A program made the position numbers and the translations under genes. 64,000 nucleotides of DNA from Yinghuangia sp051388915. GTDB taxonomy: Bacteria > Actinomycetota > Actinomycetes > Streptomycetales > Streptomycetaceae. Within the stretch, counting starts at the first letter, position 1; each line of letters opens with the position of its first letter. Of this stretch, positions 49,024 through 58,254 are shown one piece after another. The stretch covers positions 124,001 to 188,000 of the forward strand of contig NZ_JBPKBH010000007.1 in assembly GCF_051388915.1 (NCBI RefSeq), given 5' to 3'. The notes below the pieces were generated by a model. That model ran no database searches. It was given only the letters and a program-made list of their open reading frames with translations, and was not told the origin of the DNA.

Positions 49024-50682
49024 ATGCCCCGCATCCGCGCCGCGGCGCTGTCCATCGCCCTGCTCCTCACCGCCGTGGCGGCCTGCGACTCGGGCGGCGG
49101 GCCGTCCGGTGGCCGGCCGACCGGCTCGGCCGCGTCCCCCGACCCGAACACCGCGGAACGCGTCATCCCGCCCGGGAGCATGCCGGCGGACCGCGTCAAA
49201 CCCGCGTCGACGCCGTGTGCGCGCGTACCGTGGCCGAACGGGTGGGTCGCCGCGGAGAACAAACGTGCCGGAACGGGCGATTGGCGCGTCCCGGAACGCT
49301 GGGGTGCGGAGCTGATGGGCTACCTCGACACCGACAGCGTGGCGTGCGGCGAGACCGTGAAGCTGCGGCTCACGGGGCCGGGGCCGGCGCGGGTGACGGC
49401 GTACCGCATGGGCTGGTACGGCGGGACGGGCGGCCGCGAGGTGTGGTCGTCGGGCGAGGTCGCGAGCACCGCGCGCCCGAAGCCGGCCGCCGCGGCGCCG
49501 ACCTACACCGTGGAGGCGAACTGGCCGGCGTCGTTGCAGTTCACCGTGGACGAGAAGTGGCCGCCGGGCTACTACACGCTGGTGCTGCGCAACCGGTCGG
49601 GGAGCGCGTACGGCATGCAGCTCACGGTGCGGCACGAGGCGGGGCGCGCGCCGCTGCTGTTCCAGGCGGCGAATCTGACCGCGCAGGCGTACAACACCTA
49701 TGGCGGGTACGGGCTCTACAGCGGGCCCCGCGACACCTCCGGCGCGCGGTCGGACCGCGCGCGGGTGGCCAGCTTTGAACGGCCGTACACCGGCAGCGGA
49801 TACCTCGTGCCGTACTGGTACGACGTGCCGATGGTGCAGGCCATCGAGCGCACCGGCATCGACGTCGATTACGCCACCGACATCGACATCGACCGGCGGC
49901 CCTCGCAACTGCTGCGCCACAAGGGCCTGATCATCGGCGGGCACAACGAGTACTGGACGCGCCGCATGTACGACGGGGTCGAGGCGGCCCGGGACAGCGG
50001 CGTCAACATCGCCTTCTTCGGCGCGAACACCGTCTACTGGCACACGCGCCTCGAATCCTCGGCGGCGGGCTCCGACCGCCGGATCGCCGTCTACCGCAAG
50101 GCCGCCGAGGACCCGCTGGCCGCGGCAGACCCCTCGCAGGCCACCGTCACGTGGCGCGAAGCGCCCCTCAACCGCGGCGAACACAGCCTCGTCGGCGCCA
50201 CCTGGGGCGGCCTCGGCGTCGTCGGCTCCTTCCGGGTCCTGGACGCCGGCTCGTGGATCTTCGCGGGCACCGGCGTGCACGACGGCCAAGTCCTCGCGAA
50301 CTCCCTCGGCGGCGAGTACGACATGGCCCTCCCCGACGACCCGGCGACTCCCCCCAACCTCTCCGTCATCGCCGCGGCCCCCCTCCGCATCGGCCCGCGC
50401 GCCACGATGGGCACCATCACGTACTACACCGCCCCCTCCGGGGCCGGCGTCTTCTCGGCGGGCACCACCTACTGGCCCTGCCAACTACGCGGCGCCTGCC
50501 ACGAAATGCCCGTCGACCCCACCAGCCGAGCCGTCCTCGAACGCATGACCCACAACATCCTCACGGCCTTCGCCCAGGCCCCCGCCGCCCCCGACTACCC
50601 GTCCCTCCCCCGCCCCCACCCCTCCCCCGAAAACCTCGTAGCCACCGCCACCCGCCCGGAGGACGTGGGAGTGCGCCCGTAG
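49024..50682 (+). CDS. Secreted lipoprotein with N,N-dimethylformamidase-like domain
   Basis: This 552-residue protein has a lipoprotein signal (TAVAAC, lipid-modified C21) and then a short disordered linker. The main domain (residues 80-540) resembles the large-subunit domain of N,N-dimethylformamidase: GYLDTDSVACGETVKLRL, AYNTYGGYGLYS, IGGHNEYWTRRMYDGV and NIAFFGANTVYWHTR. Whether it is catalytic is unknown; such proteins are frequent and uncharacterised in Streptomyces. It is alone on the plus strand, with a palindrome in its upstream region. Confidence 0.83.
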   Translation: MPRIRAAALSIALLLTAVAACDSGGGPSGGRPTGSAASPDPNTAERVIPPGSMPADRVKPASTPCARVPWPNGWVAAENKRAGTGDWRVPERWGAELMGYLDTDSVACGETVKLRLTGPGPARVTAYRMGWYGGTGGREVWSSGEVASTARPKPAAAAPTYTVEANWPASLQFTVDEKWPPGYYTLVLRNRSGSAYGMQLTVRHEAGRAPLLFQAANLTAQAYNTYGGYGLYSGPRDTSGARSDRARVASFERPYTGSGYLVPYWYDVPMVQAIERTGIDVDYATDIDIDRRPSQLLRHKGLIIGGHNEYWTRRMYDGVEAARDSGVNIAFFGANTVYWHTRLESSAAGSDRRIAVYRKAAEDPLAAADPSQATVTWREAPLNRGEHSLVGATWGGLGVVGSFRVLDAGSWIFAGTGVHDGQVLANSLGGEYDMALPDDPATPPNLSVIAAAPLRIGPRATMGTITYYTAPSGAGVFSAGTTYWPCQLRGACHEMPVDPTSRAVLERMTHNILTAFAQAPAAPDYPSLPRPHPSPENLVATATRPEDVGVRP

Positions 50683-50759
50683 GGAGGGTCTTCAAAGTCG
50701 CGTCGGACAACCCGCGATCGGATTCGCCCCGGGGCTTGCTGTCCCCGCGCAAACGGCGT

Positions 50760-50899
50760 GGGGGGGGGGGAGCNNNNNNNNNNNNNNNNNNNNNNNNNNN
50801 NNNNNNNNNNNNNNNNNNNNNNNNNNNNNNNNNNNNNNNNNNNNNNNNNNNNNNNNNNNNNNNNNNNNNNNNNNNNNNNNNNNNNNNNNNNNNNNNNNN
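50760..50899. other. Assembly gap with short poly-G artefact
   Basis: 11 G (50760-50770), AGC, then 126 N (50774-50899). It lies just past the end of dprE2. Confidence 0.95.
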
Positions 50900-50914
50900 G
50901 CGCGCTGGGGTGTG

Positions 50915-51670
50915 TCAGATGGGGAGCTTGCGGAAGATGGGGCGGGGCACGTGGCGGAGCGCTGAGAAGACGTAGCGCAACTGGCCAGGAACCCAGACCG
51001 TGGTGGAGCCCTTGCGGAGGCCCTTGATGATGCCGTCGGCGACGACGTCCGGGGTGGTGGCCATCGGACCGTCGGGCATGCCCTCGGTCATCTTCGTCTT
51101 CACGAAGCCGGGGCGGACCACCATGACGTGGACGCCCGTGCCGTGCACCTTGTCGGCGAGACCCTGCGCGAACGCGTCCAGGCCCGCCTTCGACGAGCCG
51201 TAGATGAAGTTCGCCTTGCGGGCGCGCTCCGCGGCGACCGAGGAGATCACCGCGAGCGAGCCGTGGCCCTGGCGCCGCAACGCCTTGACCGAGGCGAGGC
51301 CCGCCGAGACGCCGCCGACGTAGTTGACCTGCGCGACCTTCGCCGCCGCGACCGGGTCCTGCTCGTCGGCCTCCTGGTCGCCCAGCACGCCGAAGGCCAG
51401 CAGGACGACGTCGACGTCGCCGTCCGCGAAGACCCCGTCGATGGTCTTCTCGTGCGTGTCCGGCTCCGCCGCGTCGAACGCGACGACCTCGACGGCCGCA
51501 CCGCGGCCGCGCAGGTCGTCCGCCGCCGCGTCGAGGGCGTCGGACGGACGTCCGGCCAGCACGACGCGGCGGACCCGCTCGGCGACCATCTTGCGGGCGG
51601 TGTGGAGCGCGATCTCGGACGTGCCGCCGAGGATGAGGAGAGACTGCGGTGCGCCCAAAGCGTCTTTCAC
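50915..51670 (-). CDS. dprE2: Decaprenylphosphoryl-2-keto-ribose reductase DprE2
   Basis: This 251-residue short-chain dehydrogenase has the NAD motif LILGGTSEIAL at residues 11-21, the active-site YGSSK (Tyr and Lys near residues 154-158) with ISSVAAER before it, and the PGFVKTKMT turn. In Mycobacterium DprE2 reduces the keto intermediate made by DprE1 to give decaprenylphosphoryl-arabinose. GTG 51670 follows an AAGGAAA ribosome site. It lies 67 bp downstream of dprE1, as in mycobacteria. Confidence 0.93.
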   Translation of the reverse strand: MKDALGAPQSLLILGGTSEIALHTARKMVAERVRRVVLAGRPSDALDAAADDLRGRGAAVEVVAFDAAEPDTHEKTIDGVFADGDVDVVLLAFGVLGDQEADEQDPVAAAKVAQVNYVGGVSAGLASVKALRRQGHGSLAVISSVAAERARKANFIYGSSKAGLDAFAQGLADKVHGTGVHVMVVRPGFVKTKMTEGMPDGPMATTPDVVADGIIKGLRKGSTTVWVPGQLRYVFSALRHVPRPIFRKLPI

Positions 51671-51737
51671 CGTGTTTCCTTCTGAGTGGATGGCTTGCCG
51701 GTCCCGCCGTGCCAGGGCCCCGGTCCGGGGCCGCCGG

Positions 51738-53126
51738 TCAGGCGAGGCCGAGACGGCGGGCCTGGTCGGAGACGAAGACGCCGTCCGGGTCCACCTTGGC
51801 ACGGACCGTGCGGAACTCTTCCAGGCGCGGGTACATCCGGGCCATGTCCGCGGGGTCCATCCGCGAGTCCTTCGCCAGGTACATGCGGCCGTCGTTGGAC
51901 AGCACCAGCTCGTCGAGCTCGTGCAGCAGGCGGGACAGCCCGGGCGTGTTCGTCGGGAAGTCCAGCGTCAGCGTCCAGCCCGGCTTCGGGAACGACAGGT
52001 ACCCGCGGTTCCCCGGGCCGAAGCGCTTGAGCACCGTCAGCGACGACGGCGCACCGGCCGCGCTGATCCTCTCGACCACCTGCCGCAGCGCCGCCTCGCG
52101 CTCGAACGGCACCACGAACTGGTACTGGAGGAACCCCGTCTTGCCGTACGCACGGTTCCACTCCTGGACCGCGTCCAGCGGGTGGAAGAACGCCGAGATG
52201 CTCTGGAGCTGCCCGACCTTGTGCTGCGGCGCCTTGCGGTACCACATCTCGTTGAACAGGCCCATGGTGAACTTGTTCGGCAGCCGACCCGGGACGATGT
52301 CCGGCACCGTCACCAGCGTCCCGCTCTTGAACCTGAGCGGGTTGGCGCGCTTCTTCGCCGGCAGGTCCTCCAGCTTGGCGAACTCGCCGCAGGTGAGCAC
52401 CGACCGGCCCAGGTTGCGGCCCTTGGCGAGGCAGTCGAGCCACGCGACGGTGTACGCGTACTTCTCGTCGGTCTCGGCCATCAGCGCCATGATCTCGTCG
52501 AGGTCGCGCGTGCGGTCGGTGTCGACCGACACCAGCGACGTCTCGATCGGCGTCATGCGGACGACCGCCGACAACACGATGCCGGTCAGCCCCATGCCGC
52601 CCGCGGTGGCCCAGAACAGCTCCGGGTCGCCCTCCGGCGTCACGGTGCGCACGGTACCGTCGGCGAGCAGCAGGTCCATCGACAGCACGTGGTCGCAGAA
52701 GCTGCCGTGCGCGTGGTGGTTCTTGCCGTGCACGTCCGCGCCGATCGCGCCGCCGACGGTCACCTGCCGGGTGCCGGGGGTCACCGGCACGAAGAACCCG
52801 AACGGCACGAACAGTTCGATCAGCCGGTCGAGGCTCACGCCGGCCTCGACGGTGACGACGCCGTTCTCCAGGTCGGCGTCCAGCACGCGGTTCATCGACG
52901 TCATGTCGAGGACCAGCCCGCCGCCGTTCTGCGCCGGGTCGCCGTAACTGCGCCCGAGGCCGCGGGCGATGACGCCGCGGTCGGTGCGCCTGCGCAGCGC
53001 GTCCGCGACCTGCTCGCGCGTCATCGGGGTGACGACGTCGGCGGTGGTCGGAGCGGTGCGGCCCCAGCCGTTCAGCGACCTGCGCTTCGCGGCGGGGAAG
53101 AAGTCGGCCACGGGGCCGTCAGACAT
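51738..53126 (-). CDS. dprE1: Decaprenylphosphoryl-ribose 2'-oxidase DprE1
   Basis: This 462-residue FAD enzyme has the dinucleotide site RGLGRSYGDPAQNGGG near residues 54-69, GADVHGKNHHAHGSFCDHV near 130, and the C-terminal YLAKDSR with the catalytic Lys (K419). It oxidises decaprenylphosphoryl-ribose at C2'. At the position of the Mycobacterium tuberculosis drug-target cysteine C387 this protein has Thr387 (PGWTLTLDFP). The start overlaps the ubiA stop by 8 bp. The neighbours PAP2, ubiA and dprE2 make a complete arabinose-donor pathway. Confidence 0.94.
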   Translation of the reverse strand: MSDGPVADFFPAAKRRSLNGWGRTAPTTADVVTPMTREQVADALRRRTDRGVIARGLGRSYGDPAQNGGGLVLDMTSMNRVLDADLENGVVTVEAGVSLDRLIELFVPFGFFVPVTPGTRQVTVGGAIGADVHGKNHHAHGSFCDHVLSMDLLLADGTVRTVTPEGDPELFWATAGGMGLTGIVLSAVVRMTPIETSLVSVDTDRTRDLDEIMALMAETDEKYAYTVAWLDCLAKGRNLGRSVLTCGEFAKLEDLPAKKRANPLRFKSGTLVTVPDIVPGRLPNKFTMGLFNEMWYRKAPQHKVGQLQSISAFFHPLDAVQEWNRAYGKTGFLQYQFVVPFEREAALRQVVERISAAGAPSSLTVLKRFGPGNRGYLSFPKPGWTLTLDFPTNTPGLSRLLHELDELVLSNDGRMYLAKDSRMDPADMARMYPRLEEFRTVRAKVDPDGVFVSDQARRLGLA

Positions 53127-54066
53127 GGAAAACTCCCAGGACGAACATGAGCAGCCACGCGAACCCGAGTCCGACGATGACCTTGTCCTTGAGGACAACG
53201 TCCTCCGGCGCACCCGCGGTTCCCGCGTCGACGTAGACGGCGTAACGCAGCAGTACGAAGCCGAACGGCACCAGCGAGAGCTGCTGCCACGCCAGCGTCG
53301 CGTCGCCCTGCGGGATGTCGAACGCCCACAGGCTGTACGTCAGGACCGTGACGGCCACCGACATCTGCCACACGAAACGCAGGTACGTGATCGAGTAGTT
53401 CGCCAGCGAGGCGCGGGTCTTGGCCGCCTCCTCGCCCATCAGCACCATCTCGGAGTACCGCTTGCCCGCGACCATGAACAGCGAGCCGAAGCCCGCGGTC
53501 AGCAGGAACCAGCGGGACAGCGGGATGTCCGCCGCGACACCGCCGACCATCGCCCGGAACAGGAAGCCGGACGCGACCATCATCAGGTCCAGGACCTGGA
53601 CGTGCTTGAACGCGAAGCTGTAGAGCATGTGCATCGCGATGTACAGGCCGACGATCAGCGCGGTGCCCCGGTTGCACAGGACCACCGACAGCACGATCGA
53701 CGCCACCGCCAGCACCGGCCCGAGCACCCACGCGAGCTTGACCGGCACCACACCCGAGGCGATCGGCCGGTACCGCTTCTTCGGGTGCTGGCGGTCCGAC
53801 TCGACGTCGAACGCGTCGTTGACGTAGTAGATCGACGACGCCGCGATGCAGAAGATCGCGAAGATGTAGAGGCACTGCCGCATGACGTCCCACTCGTCGA
53901 TGCGGCCGGCCGCCAGCGGCGCCGCGAAGACGAGGACGTTCTTGACCCACTGCTTGGGCCGCGCGAGCTTGACGAGCCCGCCCAGCAGGCCGCCTCTGGG
54001 AGGCCGCGGCGGGTCGGCCGGGTCGGCCGCGGCCTTCGGCGACGCTTCGATCTCGGACGTGCTCAC
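53119..54066 (-). CDS. ubiA: UbiA-family decaprenyl-phosphate phosphoribosyltransferase
   Basis: This 315-residue membrane prenyltransferase-fold protein has nine helices. The first Asp-rich motif is NDAFDVESD (N83, D84, D87, D91) and a second lies around DAGTAGAPEDVVLKD. Rv3806c in Mycobacterium joins phosphoribosyl pyrophosphate to decaprenyl phosphate, the first step to the arabinose donor. It lies 4 bp after the PAP2 gene and overlaps dprE1, a tight operon. Confidence 0.92.
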   Translation of the reverse strand: MSTSEIEASPKAAADPADPPRPPRGGLLGGLVKLARPKQWVKNVLVFAAPLAAGRIDEWDVMRQCLYIFAIFCIAASSIYYVNDAFDVESDRQHPKKRYRPIASGVVPVKLAWVLGPVLAVASIVLSVVLCNRGTALIVGLYIAMHMLYSFAFKHVQVLDLMMVASGFLFRAMVGGVAADIPLSRWFLLTAGFGSLFMVAGKRYSEMVLMGEEAAKTRASLANYSITYLRFVWQMSVAVTVLTYSLWAFDIPQGDATLAWQQLSLVPFGFVLLRYAVYVDAGTAGAPEDVVLKDKVIVGLGFAWLLMFVLGVFHV

Positions 54067-54070
54067 GTCT

Positions 54071-54637
54071 TCAGATCCCCTTCGGTACGGAACTGGCGCG
54101 CTTGGACCAGGACCGACCCAGATGCGCGGCGGCGGCCCCCATGGCCGCGCCGCCGATCACGTCGGTCGGGTAGTGGACGCCTACGACTAGCCGCGAGAAG
54201 CCCATCGCGACCGCGGTCGGCACGGTCACCCGGGCCGGAACCAGGCCGCGGAACGCAACCACGGAGGCCGCGGCGGACACGGAGTGGGAGGACGGGAAGC
54301 TGTGCCGCCCCGCGGTGCGGACCAGCGGCAGCATGTCCTCGAACGCGGGCCGCGGACGCCGGACGACGCGTTTGAGCGCCATGCTGGCCGCGTGCGCGGT
54401 CGCGATGGTGGCGGTGGCCCGCAGCCACTGCGCCCGCCGGTCCTTGTCGACGGCTGCGCCGACGAGGCCGGTGGCCAGGAACACGCCGCCGTGCTCCCCG
54501 GCGAAGGAAAGGGCCTTGCTCGCCCGCTGGATCACCGGATGACCGGTCCGCCCGCGTACACCTCTGTACAGGGCCACGTCGGTTCCCGTGACGATGCCGA
54601 ATACCTGCCCGGTGGCCGGAAACCCACCAGAGGCCAT
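54071..54637 (-). CDS. PAP2-family membrane phosphatase
   Basis: This 188-residue protein has the acid-phosphatase motifs: K89 and RPRP (motif 1), PSSHS at 115-119 (motif 2) and SR148-149 with H155 and D159 (motif 3). Rv3807c, in the same position in Mycobacterium, removes the 5-phosphate of decaprenylphosphoryl-5-phosphoribose. ATG 54637 has GAGGG 5 nt upstream; longer starts are possible. It is first in the four-gene operon. Confidence 0.9.
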   Translation of the reverse strand: MASGGFPATGQVFGIVTGTDVALYRGVRGRTGHPVIQRASKALSFAGEHGGVFLATGLVGAAVDKDRRAQWLRATATIATAHAASMALKRVVRRPRPAFEDMLPLVRTAGRHSFPSSHSVSAAASVVAFRGLVPARVTVPTAVAMGFSRLVVGVHYPTDVIGGAAMGAAAAHLGRSWSKRASSVPKGI

Positions 54638-55016
54638 ACGAACCCTCATTCCCACACGTCGCGTCGGCACCGGAATCCACGCCCCCGAACGTGTCATCCG
54701 TCGGTCGTCGGTCCCGGCCCGGTCACCGCATGCGCGCTCGCATCCCGAGGCGGGAGGGAAAACGCGGCAGCAGGCGCCAAAGGCCCTAGCGTACGCGAAG
54801 GGTCGCCGTCGGCTCTTCCCGACGGCGCGCCGCCCACGCACGCCGCGGCTCCTGCGGCGACCCCCCGGAGCGTGTTGTCTTCGCAGGTCAGAGCATGTCC
54901 GAACAGGTACGGGACGGGTGATCACTCTGTGCTTTCGTGACAGAACTGTGGCATTACCCTGCCGAAAGACGATCCACTGTTCACCAGTCCTTTTACCTTC
55001 GCGCCGCCCCCCGGAT
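54638..55016. other. 379-bp spacer with promoter region of the arabinose-donor operon
   Basis: No gene was found. A perfect 9-bp hairpin CGCCGTCGG/CCGACGGCG (54804-54827) lies within it, probably the terminator of the beta-propeller gene transcript. The AT-richer part at 54925-54960 is the likely promoter area for the PAP2-ubiA-dprE1-dprE2 unit. Confidence 0.5.
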
Positions 55017-56111
55017 TCAGCGCAGCGGCACGGGCGAGAACGCGCCCGCGACCAGCCGCGCGGGCGCGCCGCTCCCGTCCGCCGGGACCGACCACACATC
55101 CGTCGCCGAGCCGGTCCCGGTCGGCAGGTCGTAGGCCACGGTGCGGTCGTCCAGCCAAATCGCCTGGTCGTCCACACTGCGGGCCTCGGCGAGCTCGGTC
55201 TCGGCGCCGGTGGCCAGGTCGAGGACGTACAGCCGCCACGGTTTGCGGGCGTCGTCGGACACCTTCTTCTTGAACACCAACCGCGTGTTGTCCGGAGACA
55301 GGGACGGGCACTCCACGTTCTCCCGCAGCACCGTCATCGTGCGGGCCCGGAGGTCGCCGCGGACCAGGTACGTCCGGGCGGGGCTGAAAGTCGACATCGT
55401 CGCGTAGAAGACGTTGTCGTCGGCCGTGAAGGTGACGCCCCAGAAGTTCCGGTCGGGGGTGCGCACGTCCTTGCCGTCGCGCGTGACGGTGAAGTCCTCC
55501 AGAGACTCCACGACCGCACCGGTGTGAGTGTCGAGGACGGAGGTGCGGGTCGAGAAGGACGATCCGGCGTACGAGTCGCCGTACACGAACACCGTCCACG
55601 AGGCCATGCGCCCGGACGCGGAGAGCCGCGCCCGGTTCGGCGTGCCGGACAGTTCGACGCGGCGCGTCTCGCGGAGCCGGTCGTCGAGCACGAGGGCGTA
55701 ATTGCGGGAGATGACCCCGCGGTCGACGACCAGGCACAGCGCGGTGCCGGCCGCGGCGTACACGCGCTCGCACGTACGGTCGCCGACCAGCCGCGGGCCG
55801 CCGGGGTCGGCGGCCGGGACGGTGGCCAAGTGGCCGTAGCCGGGGCCGGATTCGGTGCTGCGGAACAGCAGGCGCGGCGGTCCGGCGAGCGTTATCGGCG
55901 TGGCCCCGGGGGCGGTGCCGGAGCCGCCGTACTTCTTGTCGTCCTCGCGCTCGACCGCGTGCAGGGTGTACGCCACGCCCACGCCCGCGAGCACCACCAG
56001 CGCCAGCACGAAAGCGAGGATGCGGCGGCGGGTGAAAACCGCGCCCACGGGCGCGTCGTCGATCACCTGTTCGGAATCCGACCCGCCGTCCCGGTCCTGT
56101 TCAACGTCCAC
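55017..56111 (-). CDS. Membrane-anchored beta-propeller (TolB-like) protein
   Basis: This 364-residue protein has a cytoplasmic N-terminal tail, one membrane helix (ILAFVLALVVLAGVGVAYTL, about residues 32-51), and an external domain built of repeated strands with TolB-like blades (SLSPDNTRLVFKK, YVLDLATGAETELA and DVWSVPADGSGAP). Such proteins bind glycans or peptides and are not enzymes. GTG 56111 has GGGAGGGG upstream, and its start overlaps the end of the MFS gene by 11 bp, so both are translated together. Confidence 0.82.
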   Translation of the reverse strand: MDVEQDRDGGSDSEQVIDDAPVGAVFTRRRILAFVLALVVLAGVGVAYTLHAVEREDDKKYGGSGTAPGATPITLAGPPRLLFRSTESGPGYGHLATVPAADPGGPRLVGDRTCERVYAAAGTALCLVVDRGVISRNYALVLDDRLRETRRVELSGTPNRARLSASGRMASWTVFVYGDSYAGSSFSTRTSVLDTHTGAVVESLEDFTVTRDGKDVRTPDRNFWGVTFTADDNVFYATMSTFSPARTYLVRGDLRARTMTVLRENVECPSLSPDNTRLVFKKKVSDDARKPWRLYVLDLATGAETELAEARSVDDQAIWLDDRTVAYDLPTGTGSATDVWSVPADGSGAPARLVAGAFSPVPLR

Positions 56112-57366
56112 GTACGCGCGCCCCTCCCAGCACCACCGCACTCACCCCCAGCGCGACGGCCAGCGCCGCGCCCGACCACACCACCGCCCGTTCGGGCCCC
56201 CACTGCGTCCACGCCCACCCGAACGCCACCGACGACACGAACCGCCCGGCCGCCTGCCCGGTCTGCAACACCGCGAGCCCGCTGGTACGGAGCTCGGCCG
56301 GGAGACCGGCGCCGGCCGCGGCCATCAGGATGCCGTCGGTCATCGCGTAGAACACCCCGTGCAGCGCCAGTGTGCCGACCAGCAGCGCCGCACCGCCGAA
56401 CGGCCCGGCCAGCAGCACGTACACCGCACCGAGAGCGAGATGCCCCGCGAGGAACACCCGCCGCCGCCCCACCCCGTCCGCGACCCGCCCGACCGGGATG
56501 GCGAGCAGCAGGTACACCCCGGCGGTGCCGAGCGGCAGCAGCGGGAACCAGTGCGCCTTGATGTCCAGTTCGCGTTGCAGGACCAGGTAGATGAACGCGT
56601 CGCTCACCGTCGCCACCCCGAGCAGCGCCGCACACAGGCACAGCCTGCGGAACGGCACGTCGCGCAGCAGCCCCACCCCCGCCCGCCACGACGCCGCCCG
56701 CGGCCTGCCGGTTCCGGCCGGCGGGCCGGGGCGGTCGCGGACGAACAGCAGCAGCATCAGCAGTCCGACCGTGCCGATGCAGGAACTGACCACGAACACC
56801 GCGTCGTACGCCGTCGCCACCACGGAAAGGATCATGAACGCCAGCAGCGGCCCTAGGAACGCCCCGGCCGTGTCCAGCGCGCGGTGCACGCCGAAAGCCC
56901 GGCCCTGCGCCTCCGGCGTGCTCGACAACGAGATCAACGCGTCACGCGGCGCGGTACGGAGGCCCTTGCCGGCCCGGTCCACCGCCAGCAGCGTGCCGAC
57001 GCCGGACACCGAGGCGCCGACCACCGGAAACCCGAGCTTGCTGACGGCCGAGAGCCCGTACCCGACCGAGGCAACTTTCTTGCGCGCCGAGAACCGGTCG
57101 GCGATGTGCCCGCCGACCAGCCGCAGGAAGACCGTCACGCCGGAGTACAGCCCGTCCAGGAACCCGAACTGCAATATGGACAGCCCGAGTCCGGCAACCA
57201 AATAGACAGGCATGACCGCCGTGACCATCTCCGACGATATGTCGGTGACCAGACTGACCATGCCCAACGCCACGACGTTCGCCGTGACCGCACCACGCGC
57301 CACCCGGGAGCGACCGCCCCCCACCCCGGTGGCGGTGTCCTGACTGCGGCTGGAAGACAGGTACAC
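56101..57366 (-). CDS. Major facilitator superfamily transporter
   Basis: This 421-residue protein has about 12 membrane helices. The loop 2-3 motif GGHIADRFSARKKVASVGYG near residue 85 is MFS motif A, and RAGKGLRTAPRDALI near 131 is typical of the sugar/drug MFS branch. The substrate is unknown. It is cotranscribed with the beta-propeller gene, which may bind the same compound outside. Confidence 0.92.
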   Translation of the reverse strand: MYLSSSRSQDTATGVGGGRSRVARGAVTANVVALGMVSLVTDISSEMVTAVMPVYLVAGLGLSILQFGFLDGLYSGVTVFLRLVGGHIADRFSARKKVASVGYGLSAVSKLGFPVVGASVSGVGTLLAVDRAGKGLRTAPRDALISLSSTPEAQGRAFGVHRALDTAGAFLGPLLAFMILSVVATAYDAVFVVSSCIGTVGLLMLLLFVRDRPGPPAGTGRPRAASWRAGVGLLRDVPFRRLCLCAALLGVATVSDAFIYLVLQRELDIKAHWFPLLPLGTAGVYLLLAIPVGRVADGVGRRRVFLAGHLALGAVYVLLAGPFGGAALLVGTLALHGVFYAMTDGILMAAAGAGLPAELRTSGLAVLQTGQAAGRFVSSVAFGWAWTQWGPERAVVWSGAALAVALGVSAVVLGGARVRGR

Positions 57367-58193
57367 GCCGCAGGGCCCCTCTCACCCGCCCGCGTTCCGA
57401 CCCAAAGCCCGAACCTCCCCAAACCCTAGCCCCGCCCACCCCCTCCCCAAGCCAATCCGCAGAACCCCCCACCCAACCGGCCCCACAATCACCCCCGCCA
57501 AGGCGTGAACCCACACAACGCCCCGCCGCACGCGGGAGCGGGAGCGGGAGCGGGAGCGGGAGAACCTGCCTCGCCTGCGGACCGCTCGGCCGGCAGTAGG
57601 CGGAGCGCGCAGGCGAGTTAAGGGAAGGAGCGCGGAGGCGGGGCGCGGGAGCGGGAGCCGCAGGGTGCGCGGACAGGCAAATGCGCCCTGGCCTGTTGAC
57701 CCGCTCGACCCGCACGGCGGGCAAAGCGCACGAGCCGACTGCTCGTGCGCGCCCCGCGCCGCAGGTCGGCCGAGCCCGCGGCTCGTGACCGCAAGGCTTG
57801 CGACACGTGGACCGGCGTCCGGGCCGTCGCCACCAACGCAGCCGCACCGCACCGGCTTCCGACACCGCGTGCGTCCGGGCGCGTCCCGACAGGTTCCAGC
57901 GTGTGGGGTCCACCCGACCGCCCCGCCCGCAACCAACCACCGCGCGCCGCACCGGAATTCCGCTGTCGCGTACGTCTCGACCCGTTCCGGCACGGGCCTT
58001 TCCCGCCGACCAACCCGCCGACCAACCCGCCGACCAACCCGCCGACCAACCCGCCGACCAACCCGCCGACCAACCCGCCGACTGGGCGGTTTCGGCAACC
58101 GTGGTGGGGGGCTTGATAGCTCGAACGGGTGGCGTTTGGTGGCGTTTGGTGTAGTGGCGGTGTCCTCGGGGGCAGAAAACTCGCGGGGGACGG
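57367..58193. other. 827-bp spacer with two tandem repeats, no convincing gene
   Basis: Frames in this stretch lack starts with ribosome sites and encode only repeat-derived Arg/Pro or Gly/Val-rich sequences. It contains four exact GGGAGC units plus one variant (57534-57563) and six exact 12-bp units (58009-58080). Confidence 0.6.
58009..58080. repeat. Tandem repeat, six exact copies of ACCAACCCGCCG
   Basis: Six perfect 12-bp units lie between the MFS gene and the rpsA terminator. As 12 is a multiple of three, all frames are repetitive (for example PTNP on the plus strand). Confidence 0.95.
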
Positions 58194-58226
58194 CAGAAGG
58201 CCCCGCCTCGGGGGCGGGGCCTTCTG
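58194..58226 (-). terminator. rpsA terminator
   Basis: A perfect 14-bp stem (58194-58207 with 58213-58226) with a 5-nt loop lies 29 bp past the rpsA stop. On the minus strand it is followed later by GTTTTC. Confidence 0.9.
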
Positions 58227-58254
58227 GGTGGTGCTGGGGCGTCAGGTCAGAGCG

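Noticed and set aside
58009..58080. CRISPR-like array
   Set aside because: The units are contiguous 12-bp repeats with no spacers and there are no cas genes in the window.
57618..58098. Minus-strand frame starting with six VGGL-type repeats
   Set aside because: The repeats come from the 12-bp tandem DNA repeat; the following sequence looks random and no ribosome site was found.
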